Shown: positions 25,251-32,617 of the stretch, one piece after another
How positions within the stretch are numbered: the first letter of the stretch is position 1
Layout: each line of letters starts with the position of its first letter
NCBI GenBank assembly: GCA_013140575.1
Contig: JABFSN010000094.1
Location: 1 to 41,551 of the forward strand
DNA length: 41,551 nt
Source: Phycisphaerales bacterium
GTDB taxonomy: Bacteria; Planctomycetota; Phycisphaerae; UBA1845
Direction of reading: 5' to 3'
Translations under genes and position numbers: made by a program
Notes under the pieces: model-generated
Told to the model about the DNA's origin: nothing
Databases searched by the model: none
The model's input: only the letters and a program-made list of their open reading frames with translations

Positions 25251-26294
25251 CTATTCGTTCCACATCGATTTCCAGACATCGAGCGCCTTTTTTGGATTCC
25301 CGGCGGAATCGAGCAACCCCATGGAACTGAAAACAGGTCCGAACCCCTGCACATCATACAGGAAATAGTAGTTCACTAACAGCAGGTTCATTCCGTCGGT
25401 CAGCTTGCCGAATCGCCGCAGGAACGCGGCCTGGCGCTCCTGCGAGCCGCCGTACTTGTCGTCGCTGGCGTATCCCAGTTCGGCGAACACGATCGGTTTT
25501 TTGGTGTGGGCGGACACGCGCGAATAGTAATCGTCGGGCAAGTCGGCCGGGTCGCCGAAGCGCGGCGGGTTCATGCCCTCCATCGGATAGGACGACAGAC
25601 CGAATGCATCGACGTGCGGCTCGAATTTCTCGAACAGGTGCCATTGCGGTTCGTGTTTGTGCCGCGGGCCCAGTTCGGGGTAGCGGCCCAGCAGCGACTC
25701 GTATTGAAACGAAACCAGCACGACGGCGTCGGGTTTGATTTTCTTGATTTCGTTGCGGGTCTCGACGAACAGGGAAATGAAATTGTCGAAATCGTCGGGC
25801 TGTTCATCGTAGTAGGCGTTGATTTCCATGGCCAGGCATACCATCGACGCGTTGTACCACTTCACGCGGGCGACGGATTCGGCGATGAACGCCTGCCGGA
25901 CCGCGGGCGATGCAAACGTCTGATCTTTCAGTTTGTCGGGCAGTCGTTTGGACAACGGTCCCGTGCGCGGCGGGGCGTAGGGGTCCAATTGAATGAACAC
26001 GTTCAGCTTGTGCTGCTGGATCAGATAGTTTTGCCACTGTTGATTCTGATACGTCCGGGATTTTTCCGGCGCCGCGTCTGTGGCGTGCCACCATTCGAGC
26101 GGGTCGGTCAGGCTGATCCAGTCGACGGTCTCGTCGGCGGTTTTGAACGCCTTGAACATACCGTCCTGGTCCCAACTGGGCGGCGTGGGGACGTTGGAGC
26201 GAATGACCGGCGGTTTGGGATCGATGGGCGGGTCGCCATTGGCGGATCCATTCGCCGAAATCACCATACACGCCACCGCCGGACAGAAACGCAA
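25251..26294 (-). CDS. Predicted TIM-barrel glycosidase, tandem paralogue 3
   Basis: The protein has about 347 residues from the TTG at 26294 and is probably exported through a short signal-like start (MRFCPAVACMVISANGSANG). The ATG at 26269 is an alternative; the longer frame to 26513 runs through palindromic repeats and is not protein-like. It consists only of the catalytic-type domain: LEWWHATD, NQQWQN, IQLDPYAPPRTGPL, LAMEINAYY, HEPQWHLFEKFEPHVDAFGL, PIVFAELGYAS and a C-terminal LLVNYYFLYDVQGFGP. The paired Glu in MEIN and AELG match retaining clan-A glycosidases. It is closest to the C-terminal half of the neighbouring propeller fusion, so one probably arose from the other by duplication. 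The substrate is unknown. Confidence 0.82.
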   Translation of the reverse strand: MRFCPAVACMVISANGSANGDPPIDPKPPVIRSNVPTPPSWDQDGMFKAFKTADETVDWISLTDPLEWWHATDAAPEKSRTYQNQQWQNYLIQQHKLNVFIQLDPYAPPRTGPLSKRLPDKLKDQTFASPAVRQAFIAESVARVKWYNASMVCLAMEINAYYDEQPDDFDNFISLFVETRNEIKKIKPDAVVLVSFQYESLLGRYPELGPRHKHEPQWHLFEKFEPHVDAFGLSSYPMEGMNPPRFGDPADLPDDYYSRVSAHTKKPIVFAELGYASDDKYGGSQERQAAFLRRFGKLTDGMNLLLVNYYFLYDVQGFGPVFSSMGLLDSAGNPKKALDVWKSMWNE

Positions 26295-26748
26295 GAACGG
26301 GAAACCGAGTTCGTCCGCCCTCCGGGCGGGAGGAACGGAGGGAAGCCCCATCCGGGGGCTGAAGCCCCCGGCTATGATCGCGCGCCCTCCGGGCGGGGAA
26401 TCGGACGCTACGAAGGTTTCATGCGGCCCGCCACTCGCGTGGCGGGTTCTGATCATGGCACCCGACCCGAGTGTTGGAGTGCGGCGGACGATTGATGCGA
26501 GGCAACGCTTCATTTCGTCATTCCCGCGCGTCGCGCGAATCTACAAACAGGACGGCCGGCACGATCCGTCGCGCGGACCCCCGCGCCGCCGGTCATTATA
26601 GCGGTCGCCAAGGTTCCGGCAGCGCGGCGGGCGGTGGTCGAATGGGCGGGTCGCCGTGCCGGATCGGCGGGTGAATCCCGCCCTGCATGACTACCCGGTG
26701 GTGAAGGTTCTGAATCGGACGATGAACCTCGCCGTGCCGAAATGGGAA
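26295..26748. other. Intergenic region with palindromic repeats between murD and glycosidase 3
   Basis: No gene is supported. The left half (about 26317-26460) is a cluster of hairpins: CCGGGGGC/GCCCCCGG with a TGAA loop (26352-26371), CCCGCCAC/GTGGCGGG (26427-26446), and two copies of GCCCTCCGGGCGGG (about 26317 and 26384). The TGAA-loop hairpin has the same design as the one at 22459-22478. The right half holds a possible minus-strand -10 box and nothing else I can recognise. Confidence 0.6.
26595..26600 (-). promoter_or_regulatory. Possible -10 box for the glycosidase cluster
   Basis: On the minus strand this is a perfect TATAAT, rare in such GC-rich DNA, in the gap upstream of the three glycosidase genes. 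No good -35 hexamer stands 16-18 bases upstream, so the call rests on the -10 match and position alone. Confidence 0.3.
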
Positions 26749-28158
26749 TCAGTCGTTGACGTGGTGGAACCGTTTGACGATTTCGGCGAATGCGCGGCCG
26801 CGGTGTTCGTAGTTGGGGAATTCGTCGTAGCTTTCAAAACCGGGGACCAACAGGACGATGTCGCCGTCACGGGCGGCACGGCACGCGGACGCGACGGCCT
26901 CGCCGAACGTCGCGGCAATTTCGATGACCGGGCGTGGGCCGCAAGTCGCGTCCAATCGAACGGCATCGGCTAGGATCGCCCCGCCGCCGCCGAAACAGAA
27001 CAAGGAGCGTGCCGATTCGCGGATGGCCGATTGCAGCAGGTCCAGCGAAACGTCACGGGCTTTTCCGCCCATCAACGCGATGACCGGCCGATCGAACGCC
27101 CGCAACGATGCGGTCGCCGTTGTCGGGCAGGTGGCCTTGGAATCGTTGTAATAGCGGACGCCGTTGAACAGACCGACGAATTCGAGCCGGTGGGGCAGCC
27201 CGCGGAATTCCCGCAACGCCGCCGCCGTGCGATCCGCGTCCAGTCCCAGCAGGCGGCAGACCACCGTTGCGCAGCGCGCGTTGTCCGCATTGTGCGCGCC
27301 GGGGAGCGTCAACCCGGTCGGCGGCGGTTCGTCACCGGCGCGGATTATCGATCCACCGAACGAATCGGCCACGTCGCGGACGCGGGCGATCAGCCGGTCG
27401 TCATGGCCACCGATGACGACGGGCGTACACGCCGTCGCCCCGCGGATGATGTTCAATTTGGCGTCCACGTACGCGTCGAAAGAACCGTGCCGATCGATGT
27501 GATGTGGAAACGCGTTCACCAGAACGGCCAATTCCGGCCGACGCGCGATCCGCGGCAGGTCGGCCAGTTGAAAACTGGACAGTTCCAGGACGACAACGTC
27601 GCGTTCGGACATTTCCGCGACATCGGCCAACAGCGACCGGCCGATGTTGCCGCCCATGTAGCACGCGCCGCCCGACCAAGACGCCGACAGGCCGGCATGG
27701 ATCATGGCCGTGGTCGTGCTTTTTCCGGCCGATCCGGTGACGCCGATCACCGTCGCCGGACATCGCGCCAGAAACAGATTGATTTCCGTCGTCCACGGTA
27801 CGTTTCGCCGTACGATTTCCGCGAAAAACGGCGACCGTTCCTGGGGAACAGCCGGGCTGACGACGACTAGCGCCGCGTCGGTCAACAGGTCGGCGCGATG
27901 GCCGCCCAGTTCGAATCGCAGATCGATGTCGGCCAGTTGCGCGATGGAATCGGAAAGTGCGGCGCGATCGGCGAGGTCGGTGACGATGACCCGGGCGTCG
28001 TGCGCCGCCAACCAACGGGCGGCGCCGATGCCGCCGCCGAACCGGCCCAGTCCCATCACCACGACGCGTTTGCCGGACAGATCGCCGATGGCGGCGATTG
28101 TGGCGGCGTCAGGGTTTGGTCGCGGACGCCACGGCGCTGATGAAATCACGGCAGGCAC
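26749..28158 (-). CDS. murD: UDP-N-acetylmuramoylalanine--D-glutamate ligase
   Basis: MurD adds D-glutamate to UDP-MurNAc-L-Ala in the cytosol, the second amino-acid step of peptidoglycan precursor synthesis. The 469-residue length fits the family. The N-terminal Rossmann domain has VVVMGLGRFGGGIG. The ATP domain has VTGSAGKSTTT in place of the common GTNGKST, then LELSSFQL, the HHIDRHGSF region and DAKLNII with the Lys that is normally carbamylated. The C-terminal domain has YYNDSKAT, LMGGKARD and FPNYEHRGRAFAEIV, where the usual S-P-A-x-x-S-F-D becomes VPGFESYDEF. The GTG at 28158 (or 28149) overlaps the 3' end of pyrF by about 40-50 bases, so the two genes are probably co-transcribed and coupled. 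Confidence 0.95.
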   Translation of the reverse strand: MPAVISSAPWRPRPNPDAATIAAIGDLSGKRVVVMGLGRFGGGIGAARWLAAHDARVIVTDLADRAALSDSIAQLADIDLRFELGGHRADLLTDAALVVVSPAVPQERSPFFAEIVRRNVPWTTEINLFLARCPATVIGVTGSAGKSTTTAMIHAGLSASWSGGACYMGGNIGRSLLADVAEMSERDVVVLELSSFQLADLPRIARRPELAVLVNAFPHHIDRHGSFDAYVDAKLNIIRGATACTPVVIGGHDDRLIARVRDVADSFGGSIIRAGDEPPPTGLTLPGAHNADNARCATVVCRLLGLDADRTAAALREFRGLPHRLEFVGLFNGVRYYNDSKATCPTTATASLRAFDRPVIALMGGKARDVSLDLLQSAIRESARSLFCFGGGGAILADAVRLDATCGPRPVIEIAATFGEAVASACRAARDGDIVLLVPGFESYDEFPNYEHRGRAFAEIVKRFHHVND

Positions 28159-29056
28159 GTTCGACGCATTTCTCCCATTCGGATGCGTACAATTCGATGT
28201 ATTTCATTTCCTCGTACGCATAAATGACGCTGCGCGACGCGGTGACGATGGCGCCGCCGCCGTCCGGATTGAAACATGGGGCTACGTCGCCCGAATCGCG
28301 TCCCTGCGCGCCGAACCCCGGCACCAGGAAAAAACACCGCGGCATCAACGAGCGCAGAACCGCAGTCGAGGCCGCGTCGCGCGGCGACACCACCGCCCCG
28401 ATCGAGCTGTAGCCGCACGATCCGATCAGTCCGTCGTCGCCCGACCATTCATGGACCATGCGGGCGATGGACTGGGCGACGGTCTGACCGTCGGCGAGTT
28501 TGGCGCCCTGGATGTTGACGGCCGATTCGTTGCTGGTCTGCACCAGCACAAAAACGCCCTTCTGATCGCGGCGGGCGGCGTCGATGAACGGTTTGACGCC
28601 GTCCAGCCCAAAATAGGGGTTCACGGTAATCGCGTCGGGAATCATCAGTTCGTCGGCGTCGCGCAGCGACGGATGGGACAAATGGGCCTGGGCGTACGCG
28701 GCCGACGAGTGCCCCACGTCGCCGCGTTTGACGTCGCCGATGACGATCAGACCGCGGGAGCGGGCCTCCTGAACCAGGTCGAAATAGGCTTCCAATCCAG
28801 GGCCGTAGTAGGTCTCGAAGAATGCGGCGTTGATTTTCACGACAGGGACGAGCGGGGCGACGATTTTGATGACCGCGCGGCAGAATTCGCGGACGGCGTC
28901 GAGGGCGCATTCGTTGTCCGATTCGTCGTCGAAGCCGGCGCGCTCGGAAATGTCCGCGGGAAGGCGTTCGTACAGCGGATCGATCCCGACGCACGTGGAC
29001 GTCCGCTTGGCGCGGATGGCGGCGGACAAACGGTCTGCAAAATTTTGATCGGTCAC
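28109..29056 (-). CDS. pyrF: Orotidine 5'-phosphate decarboxylase (type 2)
   Basis: PyrF converts OMP to UMP, the last step of de novo pyrimidine synthesis, in the cytosol. The 315-residue protein belongs to the longer type-2 group: RLSAAIRAKRTSTCVGIDP at the start, KINAAFFETYYGPG, the catalytic GDVKRGDVGHSSAAYA (D-x-K-x-x-D) and the C-terminal FFLVPGFGAQG with ASRSVIYAY near the phosphate site. The GTG at 29056 is chosen because AGGAG lies six to seven bases upstream and family similarity starts right after it; the longer frame to 29332 is spurious. It overlaps murD downstream and is divergent from rsgA across a 250-base gap. Confidence 0.96.
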   Translation of the reverse strand: MTDQNFADRLSAAIRAKRTSTCVGIDPLYERLPADISERAGFDDESDNECALDAVREFCRAVIKIVAPLVPVVKINAAFFETYYGPGLEAYFDLVQEARSRGLIVIGDVKRGDVGHSSAAYAQAHLSHPSLRDADELMIPDAITVNPYFGLDGVKPFIDAARRDQKGVFVLVQTSNESAVNIQGAKLADGQTVAQSIARMVHEWSGDDGLIGSCGYSSIGAVVSPRDAASTAVLRSLMPRCFFLVPGFGAQGRDSGDVAPCFNPDGGGAIVTASRSVIYAYEEMKYIELYASEWEKCVERACRDFISAVASATKP

Positions 29057-29203
29057 CGGCGGCTCCTGTGTTGCCGGGGCGGCGCTCGTTCGCGCGCATC
29101 GCGCTCCGGCACCCCAATCTACGGGCGGTTCCATTGCCCGGCAACGGCACACCATGGCAGATCGCGGGAAAGCGAACGAAATACACGGCGGCCGTCGCGT
29201 CGC

Positions 29204-29233
29204 TTGACACGTCGAACGGGCCGGTCGGACAAT
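29204..29233 (+). promoter_or_regulatory. Predicted sigma70-type promoter for rsgA
   Basis: TTGACA (29204-29209), an 18-base spacer and GACAAT (29228-29233) lie in the divergent pyrF-rsgA gap. Transcription would start near 29240, about 70 bases before the rsgA ATG. Confidence 0.5.
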
Positions 29234-29307
29234 GGCAAAACCATGAATCGCCCACGGCGGCCATTCGATGGCGCGTAGCCGGGCGAACGGGCAAAACGAC
29301 CGATTCC

Positions 29308-30447
29308 ATGCCTGAAGACGAACCGAAACCACCCGCGGGCAGAAAACACCGTACGGAATTCCGGGCCAATCGCGGCCAGCGGGCGCGCGGAAAAAACTGG
29401 ACGCGGCGCGCGCATCAAGCCGACGGCGGCGAATGGGACGCGGTCCAGGACGAGCGCATTTCGGGCCGCGGTCAACTGTCGCGCAAGCGGACCATCAAGG
29501 TCGACCAAAACGACCAGCGGATCGTTGAGGCCGGCACGCGCGACGGAATCGTCATTACGGTGTTCGGCGCCGTCGCCCAGGTCGACGACGGCAATCGCAT
29601 CTGGCTGTGTACCGTGCGCCGCATCCTGCGCACGCTGCAAATCCGCGAGCGCAGCCCGGTCGTGGTCGGCGACCGCGTGCAATTCCGAATCGAGTCGGAA
29701 CGCGAAGGAGTGGCGGCCGAGGGGGTCATCGAAAATGTCCTGCCGCGGCGCGGCGAATTGAGCCGCGTGGCCGGTCGGCGCGTGCACACCGTTGTAGCCA
29801 ACGTGGATCAAGCCGTCATCGTCACGTCGCTGGGTTCGCCCAAACCCAAACCGCACCTGCTTGACCGGTACATCGTGGCCGCGATCAGCGGCGGGCTGAC
29901 CCCGATCGTCTGCGTGAACAAGATCGACAGGGCCGAGGCGGACGAGGTGGACGACCTCCGCGGCATGTATGACCGCATCGGATACCCAACGCTGGCGACC
30001 AGCGCTGTCACCGGCGCCGGAATCGACGCGTTGCGCGAGTGTTTGAACGGCAAGACGTCGGTTATCGCCGGACAAAGCGGAGTCGGAAAAAGCTCGCTGC
30101 TGAACGCGGTGCAACCCGAATTGGGTCTGGCGGTGGGCACCGTCGTACACGACACGCAGAAGGGCCGCCACACTACCACGCGCGGCACGTTGTTGAGGCT
30201 GAATGGCGGGGGGTACGTCGTGGACACGCCGGGGGTCAAGGCGTTCGACGTTCAATGCGTGCCGACCGCGGAACTGGAACGGTGTTTCGTGGAGTTCATG
30301 GAATTCATTCCGAATTGCAAGTTTCCCGATTGCACGCACATTCACGAGCACGAGTGCGCCGTCCGCGACGGCGTGGAGCGCGGCGACATCCACCCCGACC
30401 GCTACGGAAGCTACGTCCGGTTGTTCACCAATCCCGACTACCGATGA
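29308..30447 (+). CDS. rsgA: Ribosome small subunit-dependent GTPase A
   Basis: RsgA is a circularly permuted GTPase that checks and releases late 30S assembly intermediates. The 379-residue protein has a basic N-terminal extension (KHRTEFRANRGQRARGKNW), an OB-fold (GIVITVFGAVAQVDD through GDRVQFRI), then the permuted G motifs: G4 VNKID (about 203), G5 TSAVTGAG, G1 GQSGVGKSS (about 255), G2 region GRHTTTRG and G3 DTPGVKAF (about 306). A C-terminal zinc knuckle follows (CKFPDCTHIHEHEC). The ATG at 29308 is chosen because the upstream in-frame sequence to 29068 lacks protein character and overlaps the predicted promoter. cdsA follows after a short stem-loop. Confidence 0.96.
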   Translation: MPEDEPKPPAGRKHRTEFRANRGQRARGKNWTRRAHQADGGEWDAVQDERISGRGQLSRKRTIKVDQNDQRIVEAGTRDGIVITVFGAVAQVDDGNRIWLCTVRRILRTLQIRERSPVVVGDRVQFRIESEREGVAAEGVIENVLPRRGELSRVAGRRVHTVVANVDQAVIVTSLGSPKPKPHLLDRYIVAAISGGLTPIVCVNKIDRAEADEVDDLRGMYDRIGYPTLATSAVTGAGIDALRECLNGKTSVIAGQSGVGKSSLLNAVQPELGLAVGTVVHDTQKGRHTTTRGTLLRLNGGGYVVDTPGVKAFDVQCVPTAELERCFVEFMEFIPNCKFPDCTHIHEHECAVRDGVERGDIHPDRYGSYVRLFTNPDYR

Positions 30448-30501
30448 TCCGCCGATTCACGTCGTCCGGGGCGCTCGGCATTACTGATGGACAGTCACCC
30501 G

Positions 30502-30531
30502 GTGCATCGGTAACGTGCGCGCCCGATGCAC
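30502..30531. terminator. Stem-loop between rsgA and cdsA
   Basis: GTGCATCGG (30502-30510) and CCGATGCAC (30523-30531) form a perfect nine-base stem with a 12-base loop, about 55 bases after the rsgA stop. No T-run follows, so it could be an attenuator or an mRNA-stability structure instead. It covers the upstream in-frame ATG (30526) of cdsA, favouring a downstream start. Confidence 0.4.
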
Positions 30532-30600
30532 AATCGTCTCGGCGGCGGATCGCCGGGAAAGAATGGGCGGACGATCAACGTAGTCAAAACGCCAAACCGC

Positions 30601-31605
30601 ATGAGGCAGGGCATGTATCAGCGAATCGCAACGGGCGTCGTCGGCGTCGCCGCGCTGTTGTTCGTGGTCATGCTGGACGCGTTCATCGCCGGGCGGGCGG
30701 GAGAATGGGGTGTCGCCGCGGACCTGTTGTCCCGTGGAAGCGTGATCCCGCTTCTATTCGCCATGATCATGGTGGCCGCGGTTGTGGAGTCGTCCGACCT
30801 GATGCGGCGGGCGGGATGCCGGCCGCACACCGGACTGGCGGCCGTGTGGGTGGTCGTGTTGATGGTGTCGCCGTGGTTGTGCGCCGGCCGGATGCTGGGC
30901 GATGCTCCGGCCGACGTCGAGGGGTTTCGTTGGCAGGTAATATGGTTGTCGGGGTCATTCGTTTGTGTCGGCACGTGGCACCTGAAACGGGGAGTGGATC
31001 GAGCAGCGCTGGCCGACCTGGGAAGCACGATTCTGCTGATCCTGTACCTGGGATTGCTGCCGTCGTTCGCCGTGCAGCTGCGCAGCGGAACCGACATGGG
31101 CGATCCGCACGACGGTGCATGGATCATTCTGATCGTCCTGGCCATTGCGCTCGCGACCGACGTGTTCGCGCTGTTCGCAGGAATGGCGTTCGGTCGGCAC
31201 CCGCTGGCACCTGCGATCAGTCCCCAAAAAACAGTCGAAGGAGCGATTGGCGGAATATTGGGAAGCATTCTTGTGGCACTGTTGATTTACGCCGTCGCAC
31301 GACTGGTTGGTTCGTCGGACGCTGAAATCCAAGACGTGGGAAACCGATCGGAGACGCTGCTGGACCGCATGACGGGGGTTTTCGACCGGATGTCGCTGAT
31401 TCAAGTGATCGTCCTGGGGGCGGTGCTGTCGATAATGGCGCAGGTAGGGGATTTGTTTGAATCGCAACTGAAGCGCAGCGCGCAAGTTAAGGATTCATCG
31501 GCAGTTATACCCGGAATGGGCGGGGTGCTGGACGTCATCGACGGCGTCGTGTTCGCGGTACCCGCGGCGTGGGTGCTGCTATCTTGTGTTTGGGGATTAG
31601 TGTAG
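30601..31605 (+). CDS. cdsA: Phosphatidate cytidylyltransferase (CDP-diglyceride synthase)
   Basis: CdsA makes CDP-diacylglycerol from phosphatidate and CTP in the inner membrane, the branch point of phospholipid synthesis. The protein (about 334 residues) has seven to eight hydrophobic helices and the C-terminal family signature GDLFESQLKRSAQVKDSS, then PGMGGVLDVIDG. The D-x-x-D of the signature is present, but the usual DRIDS ending reads DVIDG. Starts at 30601 (MRQGMYQR) or 30613 are preferred to 30526, which lies in the stem-loop. Neither has a strong ribosome-binding site. It opens a tight gene run: phoH begins one base after its stop. Confidence 0.9.
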   Translation: MRQGMYQRIATGVVGVAALLFVVMLDAFIAGRAGEWGVAADLLSRGSVIPLLFAMIMVAAVVESSDLMRRAGCRPHTGLAAVWVVVLMVSPWLCAGRMLGDAPADVEGFRWQVIWLSGSFVCVGTWHLKRGVDRAALADLGSTILLILYLGLLPSFAVQLRSGTDMGDPHDGAWIILIVLAIALATDVFALFAGMAFGRHPLAPAISPQKTVEGAIGGILGSILVALLIYAVARLVGSSDAEIQDVGNRSETLLDRMTGVFDRMSLIQVIVLGAVLSIMAQVGDLFESQLKRSAQVKDSSAVIPGMGGVLDVIDGVVFAVPAAWVLLSCVWGLV

Positions 31606-31606
31606 G

Positions 31607-32617
31607 ATGCGATCCAGGCTGGGTCGGCCGGAACGAGCGATTTCGGTCGGGGCGAAGCCGGGAGATCGTCAGCAGAAGTTGGAACTAAGCGTTCCCATCG
31701 AAGACACGTCCAAAAGCGTGGCGCTGTTCGGCGCCACCGATACCCACTTGCGATTGATCCGTGCGGCGTTCGATGTGCGCCTGACCGCGCGCGACGGCGC
31801 GATCCACTTGTCGGGCGAACCGGACGCGGTGCGCAAGGCGGCAGACACGATTCTGGTAATGCAGCAACGTCTGCGCACCGGCCGGGAGCTGTCGGGGCGC
31901 GACGTCGAGGCGGTGATTGCGGAGGCCAGTCGGGCGGCAGCGACCGTGGCGGGCGATTCGTTGGATGCGCTGGCCAACGGTTCGCGGATTACGCCGAAAA
32001 CCGAGGGGCAGAAGTCCTACGTCGAGGCCATGTTCCAGCATACATTGACGTTTTGTCTGGGGCCGGCGGGTACGGGCAAGACGTATCTGGCGGTGGCCGT
32101 CGCGGTGACGATGTTGAAGCGGCGGCAGATCGGGCGGATCGTGCTGGTCCGGCCGGCGGTGGAGGCGGGGGAGAAGCTGGGTTATCTGCCGGGCGATATT
32201 CAGGCGAAGGTGAATCCGTACCTGCGTCCGTTGCTCGACGCGCTGAACGACATGATGGGGTTCGATCAGATCAAGCGGCTGATGGAGAACGACATCATCG
32301 AGGTGATCCCGCTGGCGTTCATGCGCGGGCGCACGTTGAACCGGGCGGTGATCATCCTGGACGAGGCCCAGAACGCGACGGTGTCGCAGATGCTGATGTT
32401 CATGACGCGGCTGGGGGCGGACAGCACCATGATCATCGCCGGCGACGACAGCCAGACGGACCTGGGGCCGGGGCAGCGCAGCGGCGTGCAGGACGCGGTG
32501 AAGCGTCTGGCCCGGGTGAAGGACGTGGCCGTGATCCGGTTGGAGCATAGTGACATCGTGCGGCACCCGCTGGTGCAGCGGATCGTGCAGGCGTACGACA
32601 CACGCGACAGGTCGTGA
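31607..32617 (+). CDS. ybeZ: PhoH-like ATPase (YbeZ type)
   Basis: This is a cytosolic P-loop ATPase linked to RNA metabolism and ribosome maturation with YbeY. The 336-residue protein has an N-terminal KH-like segment (about 40-90), then the PhoH core: TPKTEGQKSYVEAM, Walker A GPAGTGKTY (about 152), VRPAVEAGEKLGYLPGD, FMRGRTLNRAVIILDEAQN (Walker B), AGDDSQTDL and the terminal VRHPLVQRIVQAYD. The ATG at 31607 starts one base after cdsA and its stop overlaps the next gene's GTG, so the unit is probably one transcript with coupled translation. The proximity to ybeY is the widespread ybeZ-ybeY arrangement. Confidence 0.95.
   Translation: MRSRLGRPERAISVGAKPGDRQQKLELSVPIEDTSKSVALFGATDTHLRLIRAAFDVRLTARDGAIHLSGEPDAVRKAADTILVMQQRLRTGRELSGRDVEAVIAEASRAAATVAGDSLDALANGSRITPKTEGQKSYVEAMFQHTLTFCLGPAGTGKTYLAVAVAVTMLKRRQIGRIVLVRPAVEAGEKLGYLPGDIQAKVNPYLRPLLDALNDMMGFDQIKRLMENDIIEVIPLAFMRGRTLNRAVIILDEAQNATVSQMLMFMTRLGADSTMIIAGDDSQTDLGPGQRSGVQDAVKRLARVKDVAVIRLEHSDIVRHPLVQRIVQAYDTRDRS

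Noticed and set aside
29068-29307. N-terminal extension of rsgA from 29068
   Set aside because: The added 80 residues overlap the predicted promoter and the divergent pyrF leader and are unlike any RsgA N-terminus.
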